A stretch of DNA of 64,000 bases. It comes from Bugula neritina. Lineage: Eukaryota; Bryozoa; Gymnolaemata; Cheilostomatida; Bugulidae. The notes beneath the pieces are model-generated. The model was not told the origin of the DNA. It did no database searches and saw nothing but the letters and a program-made list of their open reading frames with translations. Location of the stretch: positions 33,603,004-33,667,003 of the forward strand of contig OZ037765.1 of the NCBI GenBank assembly GCA_964035545.1, read 5' to 3'. The position numbers and the translations under genes are program-made. Below are positions 19,952-33,300 of this stretch, one piece after another. Numbering within the stretch: position 1 is the first letter of the stretch; every line of letters starts with the position of its first letter.

Positions 19952-20309
19952 CAGATTCTGTGTCACAGTTTGTCTAAGATTAAAGGTACATAATGGTGAG
20001 ATACATCTTTAGTCTGCTGTGTTGTCTAAATTCACTATAAATCTGAAACTCTATTTTAATGAACCAGTAAATACTGCTCAGGGAATTCTCTGCTATCCCC
20101 GTGGGAGTTGCACCCACTTTACTCAGTTGCATCATAACAGAGTAGAAGATTTAAGTGAATATAAATGGTACTATACAGTGATGGGCTGTGAACTACATCT
20201 TCAAATATGTTAAGTGAAACTTTAGGTTATTTGCTCTATATGACAGATTACTAAGAATTGTATCTTGCTGGTAATTAAAATATTACTAGGTAGTTTATTA
20301 CTGCATACA

Positions 20310-21300
20310 CCTTACTAGACAGCACTGTTTTATATAATGATGAATATATAGAAACGATTGTGTATATGAAATCTGGATTAAGGTGGTTGCATGGCATTGA
20401 AAGAGCATATTATGATATATACAGGTAAAACATCACCCCATATATATAGTTAGTTACTTTATCAGAGTTTATGGTCCACCCATGTTTACACTAGCAACTG
20501 ATAAAAATGTTAGTATTCATAGTAAGTGTAATGATGCAAGCAGTAATAGTTCTAATTTATACATGAAAAAATTGCCCATTAGCTTGTCATACGTTCTAAA
20601 GTATAGTTAGTTTCTTGTACTAAGTTATAGTTAGAATTATCAGCATCTTGTTTTGTTGAATGAAAATATTAAAGAGACTGAAATGCACAGTTACAGCTAC
20701 AGTGGTTATCATGTAAATAGATATAGAAGCCAATGCAATGAAATGGATTAATAAAATTTACATTTACATTTACTGTTGCTGTGGCCTCCAGCTCACACTA
20801 AGCTTTACAATGTAGCCCTTGTCATGGAATATTCCCTTTCAGTGCCTCTCGTCCTGAAAAGGTTGGACACCCCTGATCTAGCTCAGAGTTAAGATATTAC
20901 TAAATACTTTATTGCTGCATATATATCACTGGACAACCCTGTTTTAAATAATAATGAATATATAGAAACGATTGTGTATATAAAATCTATGGAATGCGGT
21001 TGTATGACACTGAAAGAGTATATAATATATACAGGTAAAATATCACAGCGATAGTTACCTTATCAGAGTAAATGGTTCGCCCATGTTTACATTAGCAACT
21101 GATAAAGATGTTAGTATTCATAGAGAGGGTAGAAATGTCATGCTGCAATAAAATCAAGTTTTTAAATATGTCGCTTTTCTTACACTCAATAACTAAAATA
21201 ATCAGCATCTTGTTTTGTTGAGTGAAAATATTTAAGAGACTGAAATGCACAGTCACACCTATTATAGTGGTTATCATGTAAATAGAGATATAAGTCAGCG
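20310..21300. repeat. Direct duplication with about 610-bp period
   Basis: Blocks such as ATATAGAAACGATTGTGTAT (20343 and 20955), TGGTCCACCCATGTTTACAC-like and GACTGAAATGCACAGT occur twice, about 610 bp apart. A third partial copy of the middle block lies at 19735-19815. Confidence 0.8.
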
Positions 21301-23330
21301 CAATGAAATAGATGCTTATTACATTAAATGTCTAACTTATATGATATTCTGGTAAAAGTTGTATAAGTTAATAATCTACACATGACATGGAATAATACAG
21401 AGTTAGTATATTAAATATAAATAATATTATATTATGTGTGTTGTGAGCTTTCACTGGTTCAATCACCTTCACCTCTGAACTAGAGATGTGAGACAAGCAA
21501 ATCCTCTAAATTTGTTTAGTCAAGACACTGGATATTGGATTATCATGTATTGAGAGTTTCTTGTAACAGTAATGTGTTTTATGAAAGTCAACACTGATTT
21601 TCAGTAGTAATTATGAGAGCAGCAACTTCAATAATTTACCTGAGAAATTAATTTTATGCAGTGTTGCTTCATCTACCAGTTGCTATTTGCCGTTCAAACA
21701 AATACTATGGTAACCTAGTTCCTTGCATGCGCACTTTGAGTTACTAAATTGGGGCACGCCTGGTCACCCACTCACCTGTTTAAATGTAATATTAGTGTCC
21801 TGAGTCTTCACAGCCAGACATCTCCCATACCAGTCTGAATTTATTCTAACCTTAGAAATGAGTCATGGAAAGGAACAGAGCAGCTCATACTTGCTATCTG
21901 GAGATAGGAAAAAGAGAGAGAGTTGAATGGTGTATAGAGAGGCAGTTATACACAAATACATAGACAGAGCTCGGCAATTTGAAAAAAAAAATTTACTGAC
22001 TGATAACTTTAACTCTTCACATTCTCTTTTTAAACAGGCTTTGAGAAATTAAAAATATCTTCTACTTTAAAAAATATAACATTTACCTAATATAATATAC
22101 AACTTACAATATTATAAGAGATAAATTACAATAAACTTTGCCTGTAAATATATTATACACCCAATGCTATGGCGACACTATAATTGCAATTATTTTATGG
22201 AGGTGTGGTCCACATCTCCATCAGTGTGGTATACTAAATATATTGTATGTTATATTATATTTTCTGTAACAATCCACTACGAGAGTTGGTCTTTATCACA
22301 ACAACATGCTCCAGTGACTCCTAAAAGTTGCCAAACCTGCTCGAATTACTCATAGACATGTGAAATGGGAATCACCATTCAGTCTGCAAATTGTGTTTGT
22401 TTATCAAATAAACTCTAATTCTGTGTGATTAGACTTTGCTGTTGATAGTGTGCAGTGACACTTCTCCAATTAAGGGTTTGGAACAACCAGCCTGCACCCC
22501 AAACCAGAATCATTCTATAGGAAATAAAGCGAGGCTATTTAGTTGAACATAATATACATACAATAATCTAATAATATAATAATGTATAGTATTTCTCATG
22601 ACCAGCCATCAATTCACATTATGCTATTTTCTTTTCTTAGGGCTATAATGCAGCTAACAGCTTTGACTAGCAACTGCAAGCACCTTGCAGTAAGTGTCAA
22701 TACTAAGATGTAACCTAGCTGTTAGCATATTAATTACTATACCAAAATTTGTAGGCTTCCTTTTACTATTCTCCAAATATTTTCATTGACTTGCAGGCAT
22801 GCAATGTAAACAAATGCTTTTAAAACATTTTATACCTACTGTGTTTGACATTTTTATATCAGATATTGTTTGATATCACAAATTTAATTTACCTATTTTA
22901 ATACATATATTTATATTTGCTTACCCATAAACATGACTAGTTATATCCACTCTCCCGGGTTAGATCAAACATTTTTAATAGTATTTCATTCCTTCACTAC
23001 ATATTCCTTATTCAAAATTAACTTCAGTTATGTGACACAAATACTTAAAATATTAAGATGATGGTATATAGTATTTCAGTTGCCATGGTGATTAATTTCT
23101 ACTCAGATTATTGATTGTACAAGAATGACAGAGAAAAACATCTATGAACATAGTTATAATTCCTAATCATTGCAAGTAATAAATAATTTATCGTGTTGAA
23201 GTATTTATTTTCAGACTCAATTTGTTTGGGACGTAAACAATCTTTAAAATGTTACTGGGGTCCTATTTCAACATTACAAGCTGTAAAATTCAAACAATGC
23301 TAAATGTTCAGTTTTCTTCAACTTATAATC

Positions 23331-23674
23331 ATGCAGTGTCTACGTGTCAGTATCTATGTGTCAGTATCTATGTGTCAGTATCTATGTATCAGTATTTATG
23401 TGTCAGTATATATGTGTCAGTATCTATGTGTCAGTATCTATGTGTCAGTATTTATGTGTCAGTATCTATGTGTCAGTATTCATGTGTCAGTATCTATGTG
23501 TCAGTATCTATGTGTCTGTATTAATGTGTCAGTATATATGTGTCAGTATCTATGTGTCAGTATCTATGTGTCAGTATATATGTGTCAGTATCTATGTGTC
23601 AGTATACATGTATCAGTGTCTATGTGTCAGTATATATGTGTCAGTATCTATGTGTCAGTATCTATGTGTCAGTC
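23331..23674. repeat. 14-bp minisatellite
   Basis: GTGTCAGTATCTAT units in about 24 copies with small variation. Its many open frames (SVSMCQYLCV...) are artefacts. Confidence 0.95.
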
Positions 23675-25029
23675 TCAATGAATTTTTTCGAAATACTAAT
23701 TATCACGTTTACCACAGGTATAGCACCATTTAGAGCAGCAATTATATTGCAGCGGTGAGACGGATACAAAAACATCTTTCTATGTAAGAGGTTATCTTTC
23801 CTTGTCAGGTGTACTGTAGATGTGCTCATATCAAAAGGGTCATTTTATTTATTTAATTAAATGATTGACACACACAGTACCCGTTTCATCTCAAAATTAT
23901 ATTCAGCATCCGAAACAAACTTCTGAAATCATTAATAACTTCTAACAAGTTTACACTATACACGCCATTTCTACCAATCATAATATTAATTAGACAAATA
24001 TAATGATAGTTTGAAACAATTGCAGAAATTAATAACAATATATATGCAATATTATTTATATAGAGTAGGGATGAAATAGACTAGGAAACCAACAACCAGG
24101 ATTTAATCCGAAGTGAGTGCATGTGTCCTTAGAGTAAAGGGATCTCATCAGTGTTAGTTTCTACTGAAACTTAGGTATAATAATCAAAATAAACATACCC
24201 ACGCACTGCACATGTGGAAGGATTGCGATACACAATGCGTTATATATAACCACCAGTTCTAGTTACCAAAGAAATGTTTAAAATTGTGTACTTTGACGTT
24301 TTTACATAGATATTTAAATTACCCATGCTGCATCACTATATATAATAGATGTCATACTGCAACACCATATAAAGTAAGTTAATAGGATAATAAACTCAAC
24401 TGAGAAATGAAAATAAACCTCAATTTGAGCAACACTCACCTGCATTGCTGCTAAATTTATAAGTTGTCTTCTTCCCTTTGGTTTGCAGATAATTGAAGCT
24501 GTGAATCAATCAATGAGTAAGCAGAGATAAAAAGAGCGAATGTTCTGGTGAATGAATGAAATGAAGACATCAATTAAAGGCAATGAACTCCTTTCAGAGC
24601 TTCGATGATCTCTTCATCACTTCCTGTATCTTCAATTCACAAGTGACGGAGCATCGCATCAGTTGATTCTCTGCTATTTTTAGAATCAGAGAGCTAGTGG
24701 ACAGAGATGGAGCAGATGTTAACATGCATGAGTAAGATGAAGACATCAATTGAAGACAATGAACTTCATTCAGAGCTTCAATGATCTCTTCATCACTTCC
24801 TGTCAGTTAAATGAAAACAAGAAGACACCTGATTGGATGAGAGAGGCATGACATTGAATAGAGTATTAATATGAGACAATGGTTTACAGATAGTATCAGT
24901 GACGTAGTAGTATGGAGAGTATAATATAGAGATCTATCACACACATGTACACACAATACAACATACTGACAGTGTATATACACTACCTGTTACTATAGTG
25001 AGTATACAGTGTAGCCTACTTCATAGTGT

Positions 25030-25335
25030 TATACTAACTACAGTACAGTAACTACAGTATACTAACTACAGTACACTAACTACAGTACACTAACTACAGT
25101 ACACTAACTACACTACACTAACTACAGTACACTATACTAACTACAGTACACTAACTACAGTACACTAACTACAGTACACTAACTACGGTATACTAACTAC
25201 AGTACACTAACTACAGTACACTAACTACAATATACTCACTACACTACACTAACTACAGTACACTAACTACACTACACTAACAACAGTATACTAACTACAG
25301 TACACCAACTACAGTACACTATACTATACTATACA
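25030..25335. repeat. 14-bp minisatellite (ACAGTACACTAACT)
   Basis: About 20 variant copies. The partner array is at 51373-51835 in the duplicated segment and is longer, so the array changed length after duplication. Confidence 0.93.
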
Positions 25336-27200
25336 ATCTGGTGGATACAGCGGGTGCCACTTTCTCTTCTCCCAGCTTTATATTCTATTCCACAAAACAA
25401 AAGGACAGAAGAAATTAAAAGTATAAGGACTACATAAATATAGATTTTTATAAACATAAAATAGTAATAATTCAATATGAAGAACTGTTACATTGACACT
25501 GGTGTTAACAACAGGTTAAATTATAGTTCAACGTGAAGTTTATATATATTCCAATCATGCATGGTGATTTTTCTGAGAAATCAATAGCTTATTATGTATT
25601 AAAAGTTTTTAAAATCACACCACAATTATGTATTCACTCAGCATGCAGTAGTATGCATAGCTCGGGTTTCAAACTATATTGGAGATTATTCTCTTTACTG
25701 CAGTGAATAATAGCTAAACTTAGAAGTTAACCCTTGTTGTATATAATCTAAAAATACTAAATCAACTATTAAATTGCAACCTTGCAACTATTACGTAACT
25801 TCCTGTAATTACGCAAGACAGGGGGATATGTTGATTACATCTTCTTGTATTATATAGAGATAAATGTCTCCATATTGCCCTCTTTACAGTCAACTGGTGA
25901 CACAAACCTTGGAATATATTATATGATATTCAAGAAAGTGTGAGTCATATGCTCAGTATTAACAAATAAACTAGGTTAATAAATCTTCAAGATTGATATA
26001 CACATAACAGGATCAAAAACAATGTGAATTTTGGACCACACGGAGAGGTTTTCACATACCTACAACCAAAACTTCACACATGCAGAAGGCGAGAGAGCTG
26101 TGGACAGCGGATAGGTTGTTCTCCCGTGCAGTGACTCAGATGCTGTTTAGGGTGAAGTTATACAAACATGCTGCTTGTAGATGATGTAGTGAATCTAATG
26201 ACTTCTCAAGAAGCTGGTGGCATTGTGAAAGACATTATATGATGCAGATTGGAGAAGACAATTTCTTTGTTATTGAAGTTACACTATATACATTCCAATA
26301 ATAAGTTTAAATAGAAATGGAACAACCGAGTACTCGTGACTATGGTTTAGCTTTTACTGCAAACTATCTTTGATTCTGCCTTATGAGGCATAAATGACAA
26401 AGAATATGTCAATATTTGCTATACATTTACAAGATATAAGAAATATGGACTTGCATAGAATGATTATAGGACTCATTTTTTACTTTTTCCCAAAAAACAA
26501 TTGTGCAGAATATAAAATACCAGCCACAACTATTCTGCCATATGCTTGCATGAGTTCTCTTTATCACTAGAAAATTTTTTGGTTAGAGAAAGTGTTATAA
26601 GAAAAGGTAGACAACTCTACATGTTTAATAAATACTTTCTACTCTTGCTGGTAAAACTAATGGGAAGAGCAAGTATCTATGACTTTTTAATAGAATTTAT
26701 TATAGTAAAAGTACAGATGTAAAACAAAGCTCTAGTGAATCAAATGATATAAAGTATTTTGTACTACTATCTAAGACCTAAGTCAACTCTACAATATAGT
26801 AGAATACCATGCAAAACATGCATAGAAACGTTAGTTGAAAACACAAAACATTATAAAAACATGTAATGAAACACACTCATAATATTTCTATAGCAAATTA
26901 GCAACTGAATAGAAATAGTGTAGACTTGATTTGATTAAATAGCAGATAATAAGCGTGATATATAATCAGTACTCTACTCATTGCCATAGAATAATAAGAA
27001 ATAATATGAAACTGTGTAATAATAAAGTATATGTATACTGTCTCTAGTATATATCAGACTATCAGCTATAGTGTACTCTACTTTACAGCTACAAGTTGAC
27101 ACTAAGTACTCATACTCAGTGACTGACACATCAGCTGAGGTTAGCAACTCTTCAGAGTTATAAGTCAAGTAATCAAAAACTCTTCTGATGTCTAGACAAT
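25336..27200. other. 3' flank of gene B
   Basis: AT-rich and non-coding. It is conserved in order at 51836-53620 downstream of gene C, with indels (for example an extra segment near 52275-52340 and divergence at 26100-26320). I see no other gene. Confidence 0.5.
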
Positions 27201-27350
27201 CTACTCAGTATCTGGACAGACTTTGTATTTAGGAAACAATAAAACCTTTCTCAATCCAGTGAGAGTCTTTGTTACAACTGGAACCTGCTGTGTCATGTGA
27301 CTATGTTTCTCAGCCAACTTTTTAGTGACCTTTTTGACTCTCTCCTGTAC
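27201..27350 (-). CDS. Gene B exon 15: caspase p10 end and basic tail
   Basis: Acceptor ATTATTACAG, frame 0, ending with TAG at 27203-27201. It codes for VQERVKKVTKK followed by a basic tail. In caspases the equivalent stretch (V-RRVA after the DL--IL helix) closes the small subunit. The gene C counterpart at 53621-53770 encodes almost the same sequence. Confidence 0.85.
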   Translation of the reverse strand, partial: VQERVKKVTKKLAEKHSHMTQQVPVVTKTLTGLRKVLLFPKYKVCPDTE

Positions 27351-30300
27351 CTGTAATAATCAACATGGTTTATATAGAGACACCATAACAATACATATAT
27401 AGCTTTGTTTCTAACTTGAGGAATTAATGAGAATGCATTGGTTCAATAATTTGGGAAACTGCTATATAGATAATTTGAATATAAACATTGTGTACTGGCT
27501 GTATATAGGGGCCAATAAACATGGTATTAGTCTTATTTAAATATTTCTTTTTCAACTATGCTTACATAGATAAATAAAGATATAAAAAGTGCAGTGGCAC
27601 ATGACACACATCACATGCAACACATCACATGGCACACGTCACATGCAACACATCACATGGCACACATCACATGACACACACTACATTAAAGCAGAATAAT
27701 ATATGACTTACGATATCAAACAGAGAAGCAAGATCTCTATGAGAAGAATGTTTGTACAGAGTTTTAACCAACTCTCTGATGAATGGACTTCCATAGTTTG
27801 GATCTCGTATAGAATTTCGACCTGAAAAAAAATTAGTTCTTTCAAGGTTTAAAAGAGTTGACATGACACTAATATACTTGAAATACATCACTGCATACAC
27901 TCTACATTTTAGGCTTAAACTACATATGATGAGTATTAATGGTCAGCAAGAACAGAAAACATAAATTATGAGGCACTTATGCTAAATAAGAGTTTTATAG
28001 AAAGTAATATCAGTATTTCTATTTTAAGATAAAAGTATTTAACAGCCCGAACCTCAGCAGCTAGTCATCATGCAGAGAATACCTACAGCTACCAACATAT
28101 AGATGCATATATACACAGTATCATCAGTTACAAGTAGTTGAATGATTTACCATCAAAGCAAGACTGCAGTATCAACAGATCATCAACATTCAAGTCATTC
28201 CGTCTGCTTGTAGTTTGTTGAGTTTCCTGTTGAGTTTCCTGTCTGGTTGAACTCTCTCCAGACTCAGCCTCTACTCTCTCTATCTGGGCATCTGTGGCAG
28301 CTACACATTCCAATAACGATATTTTATAGATGTAAAAGAAACACTACTCTATCTATTGTATCTCTCTACTGAGAACTATACAATGTTCAATGTTCAGTGC
28401 TATACAAAAAGTTCTGAATATGAAGAAGCAAACTAGTTTATTCACAGAGAGACAACATATATCTTTCAGAGATTTCAGTAAACTGCTCATATGTTACAAA
28501 TATATGTTACAAGATATGAGTAGCACTAACATATTGTATGTACAACTCACCACTTCTACAAGCTACCACGATCACCACTTTAGGTTTCCCAGCCATGTGC
28601 TTGAAGTTGTCGGAAGACAACAAATCAAAGACATTGAGAAGCTTCACTGGTTTCACATCAGTTCCATAGAGAACTCCATGAGCACCAAATGTTCCACCAT
28701 GAGACATGAGTACAGTGACATGCATACCATAGTCTTCATTGTCAGGGCGTTGAATCTCATATTTGATATCCTTCAGCATTTGCTATCACTGGATTCAATA
28801 TATATGAAATAAGTGTGAGAATAATAATCAGCATTATATTGAGTTTGTGTTATTATGTACGTGTTAATGGAGCTTATATATATAGATGACAGAAATTGAT
28901 TGACATAAAGATTTCTGAAAGAATCCCTGACAAATTTTACTCATGCAGTGGTAAAATATTATTATATATATTAGTTTTTATCTACATTATGTTTAAATAT
29001 TGTATGTCTAAATAAAACTTATTTTGTAATGGATTTTGTCAGAGTATGTGCTGAAATGATTTGGGATTTCTGATCACTTAGAAAAGATGTTTCTGGTTGG
29101 CTTTGACTTTACCGTTTCTATAAAACCTATACTAATTATAGCTAACTTTCATTGCATGCTATTTTTAGCTGCTAAACTGAACAGCCTAACCACTGAAATA
29201 GCTTGAAAGTTCAAACTTTGAACTTCCAATTCATATTAGTAATTAGGCTGTGCAGTGCAGCAGCTAAAAATGACATGAACGAAAGTTAGCTATAATTAGT
29301 ATAGGTTTTATAGTAGTGGTAAAGTCAAAGCCAACCAGAAACGTCTTTCCCAAGAGATCAAAAATCCCAAATCATTTCAACACATACTGACACAAAATCC
29401 ATTATAAAACAAAATTAATTAGTTGGGCATACAACCTTATAACATTATTTAAATGAAAACTAATGTATATAAGTATATTTTACTACTGCATAAGTAAAGT
29501 GTGTCAGAGATTCTTCAATATATATCATGCTAGAGGACTTGGCTATAAAGTATACTTATGTGATGTTAATAATGGAAGCCAGTTCACCTCAGCTGTTCTA
29601 TTATATTTCACATCAACTTCAAAGTCCAGATTTCTCAGTACTGCTAGAGTATTTGTTACATCCACATTGGAACCTGTTCTCTTTAGCTGAGGATAACCAT
29701 GGAAGACATTGTTGTTGATAATCAAAACTTTTCCTCTGGCAGTCTCACTCATTCTGTACACCTGGGGGATGGTAGCAATTGCTGGTGTGATGTAAAACTT
29801 AATATTTCAGGTTTACATTGCAACAAGTTAAATTTTTGTGGCACAAACACAAATCCTTGCACTAGCTGTTACAGAACTTGTAAATTATGAAATGCAGAGC
29901 TTTTTTGGCATATAGATAACTCCCAGCTCTAATTTTGGGCTATGTGGCAACCGGTGGGAGGGGATGCGATGAAATGCACAGTTACAGTATTACTTCACAT
30001 GTAAGAAATCTCACTCACTAACCACAATAAAAAACATGCATATATCTCAATTATTCAGTGTTACTTGTTGAGAATAATAATACACAGGTTTATGTTTTTC
30101 AATCTAAAGTATTTTCTGAGTTAATTTAAAAAATAATAACAGCTTCCATCATGTTACTGAAATCAGATTTAGTGCTGATCAGATAATGCTCAGTCTGAAA
30201 ATGTGTATGGAGGTACCTTGTTAGAATAGAATAATTGTTTAATGTCTTCTCTTCTGGTTGTAGAAACCTCCATCTTGACATTGTGTTCTTCTTCAGGAAG

Positions 30301-33300
30301 GAAGAAATCTTTATGATCAGAGATATCACTCTCAGCATCAGATTCAACTTGAGTCTCATCTAAGAATATTACTAAGTAGTGTACTATAGGATAGATTGCA
30401 TTTCATCTAATTAGGCCAAGCTTCTCAGGTATTAATTATCAACACATATGATAACAATCATTTACATAGTTCTAGGATATGAAATCTGAGGTATGCTAAC
30501 ATGTAACTGGTTAGCTATATAGGACACACTAATACCATAAGAGTACTAGAATAGCAATTACCTTCAAAACTGCTAGACTGTTCATATTTGCTAAGGAATT
30601 TTGAAAGATCTTCTTTTTGTTCTTTAGACAAACTGGGGACTACAACGAATAATATGACTAAATTGATAAACACACAACCATATAATATTATAAACTAAAC
30701 ATAACCTTAGTCAATTAACATAACAATAAATAAATACATTAGTATATAAATTGTGAATATAGTCAACCAGAACGTGGTTGTAGTATGTGATACTCACAGG
30801 GGTTGAAGAGACACTCAGGTACAGAGGGATCTTTCTTGCATGTGAAGTGTTTAGTGTCAGATGAGTGGAGAGAAGACTTCTCTCTTTTGCCATGGTACTG
30901 GACCCAGGAGGGATTCATGAGTTTGGAAGGGTGGCGGTCCTCTTCTAGCCCGCAGTGAGGACAGAAGAATTTGCATCCTATTTTACAGGCACGCCATCTG
31001 GTCTCAACGTATTCAATAGAGGAATTAGTGATGTCAACCAGAACTTCCCATGCTCTGCATACTTGACTGGAGTCAAAGGAAACACAGATGTTTACTATTC
31101 CTGACTTGTAGTCATGTACCAGCTGATAGGTTACATCTTTGTTCACCACACGAGCTCCATTATTTTTGGCTGTTATGGAGTCTGACTCTTGAGAGAAAGA
31201 ATTGAGCATGTCTACAGCAAGCTGGTGGTAGGCATACTGTGGTAGTGGAAGGCCATCAAAACGTAGCTGAGCATGAAAGGTGACGCAACTCCTTGTGTTA
31301 GGTAAGTTGTCACTAAGGAACTCCTTACAGAAGTATGGCACAATGAATGAGCTTTCCTCATTGTTTAGCTTAGTGTGATACATTATTCTGAATGTCAGCA
31401 AAATGTTAGCAGCAACTCTCATGGCAGCATTCTCAACAAATTCCGTCTCTGTTTGTAGCAAATGTTCAAACAGCTTACCATGCATGATTCCTGTTGAAGT
31501 AAATTTATCTGCAAATGACCTGTATTCATCCAGAGTAAGAAGTTGTTGCACAGCCGAAGTGGAACTGCTAAAATCTGACAGACGCCGCTGCCAAACTGTG
31601 TCATCATGAGTGAACAGAACTTGCAGGAGTGAAGTGACTGTGGGGATGCGATAGAATATGTAAGGACGCAAGTCCTCATTATTCTTGTACCAGAGCAGCA
31701 TGCCACAGTTGTGCATGTATGTCAGGATGATGTCAAGTTGATTTTCGGTTAATGAGATGCTGTCGGAAAACTGGCTGAAGATGTCTTGGAATGACTTGTA
31801 ACCTTTGTCAAACTTCTTCAAGGCTTGTTCAACTTCCACCCAGGTTCTTGGTATTACTTTCACAAACTGCTTACTCTCTCTCAGCAGTCTCTCTCTCAGC
31901 TGTATGAAAGCTTCACAGTAAGCACTTCCAACCTTATAAATATCTTCAGCTCTGAACATATTCTTTCCTTCAAAATGTTTAATTGTTGAAAAAGCACCGC
32001 CATTTTTCCACTTGCTCTTTTCATCGCGACTGATGATTTTAAAAACATGCTTTGTGTGATGGAAAAAATGATCTTCAATCTCTTCAACCTCGCTTTCATC
32101 AATCTTATCCAAATGAGTCAACACTAAGGTAGGAGGTCCAAGGTTAGGGTAGGTCAGGTAGAGATGTGACAACCAATCAAAATACAGTCGTCTCACTGCC
32201 TCATTACCACCAATATCATGCTGCAGGGCTTCATACTGCTCCAGACTGACGACAACTATTGGGATACAATTTGGTTTCAAAGTAAACCGATATGTCGACT
32301 GATAGATTTCATGACCTCCAAAGTCAATGAATCGCAGCACATCATTATCTACACAAACATCTTCCATTTTGAACACAGGAGTTGTATCATCATCAAGTCC
32401 ACCATTTACTCTGTGAGTAAGAACTCTGGTTCTATCTGTACTCTGTAGTGTCTTAATCAGACTAGTCTTGCCAGACATAGTCTGACCAATAACAGCAACA
32501 GTTACCATGGAAACTTCTACACTGTCACCGTTTCTAATGTCTGTGTAGTATTGTTTGATAGCACCTGCTCCTTGTTGACAAACTTCATATGGTGGTGAAG
32601 CCAATGACACACAACCCTTAGCATCTATATGTGTTAGTAGAGGCATGTCAGCTATCTCTGGTGTCAGAACTTTCAGAGATTTATTTCCACTGAGGTTAAG
32701 ACTTCTCAAGCTAGATAATTGGCTGAAGTTATCAGGTAAACATGTGATCTGGTTTTTTGTCTCCTGATCTTCTAGAAAACTTGCATTGGAAATATTCAGG
32801 TGCTGGAGGTTTGATAGGCTCACAATACTATATAAATAGAATTTTTTTCAGTAATTAATATTATAATTCAGTCAAAATTATATGAGAGAAAAGTTTTTTT
32901 TCTAGCTCTATATAAATGCAAATAATAAAATTAGATTATAACTTACTGACTTATCCTTATTTCACTGTACCAATATAGTATACATTAGTATACATATTAG
33001 GGGTAACAGGGCAAAACGGGCCAAAATTTGAATTTTTTACTCGCATTCGTCTGTTTTTCAAGTTTTCAAGTTGCCGGGGCAAAATGGGCCAGTTTTTAGT
33101 AACATGTGTTACAAAATTCCAGGTGACTTTGTTTCATGAACTGTAGTTAAGGTGGCTGAAGCTTGTGGCTGGAGTGTGGAAATGCTGCGGGGGGGGGGGG
33201 GAAATGAGCAAATCATAATTTATTTATTTTAATCAAATACATGTATATTCTCTCAGTGGTGTAATAAACAATGAATATCATGACTATCTACTAGTAGCAA

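Larger units (their letters stand above)
18800..24620. other. Upstream region of gene A, no clear gene
   Basis: Non-coding by inspection, with several tandem repeats listed separately. A splice-bounded 59-nt open segment on the minus strand (24440-24498, acceptor TTCACAG, donor GTGAGT) could be an untranslated or small coding exon, with little support. Acceptor-like TATTTTCAG ends at 18896 on the minus strand, so a 5'-untranslated exon running into the gene A ATG is possible. Confidence 0.4.

Noticed and set aside
23249-23758. Overlapping open frames of CQYLCVSIYVSVSM type
   Set aside because: All three frames of a 14-bp minisatellite are open, so coding is not indicated.
28390-28812. Plus-strand 140-codon open frame
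   Set aside because: Antisense over the caspase catalytic exon; the minus-strand reading has splice sites and conserved motifs.
31403-32448. Plus-strand open frames opposite the ROC-COR exon
   Set aside because: Antisense to a long exon with clear ROC motifs that is conserved in gene C.
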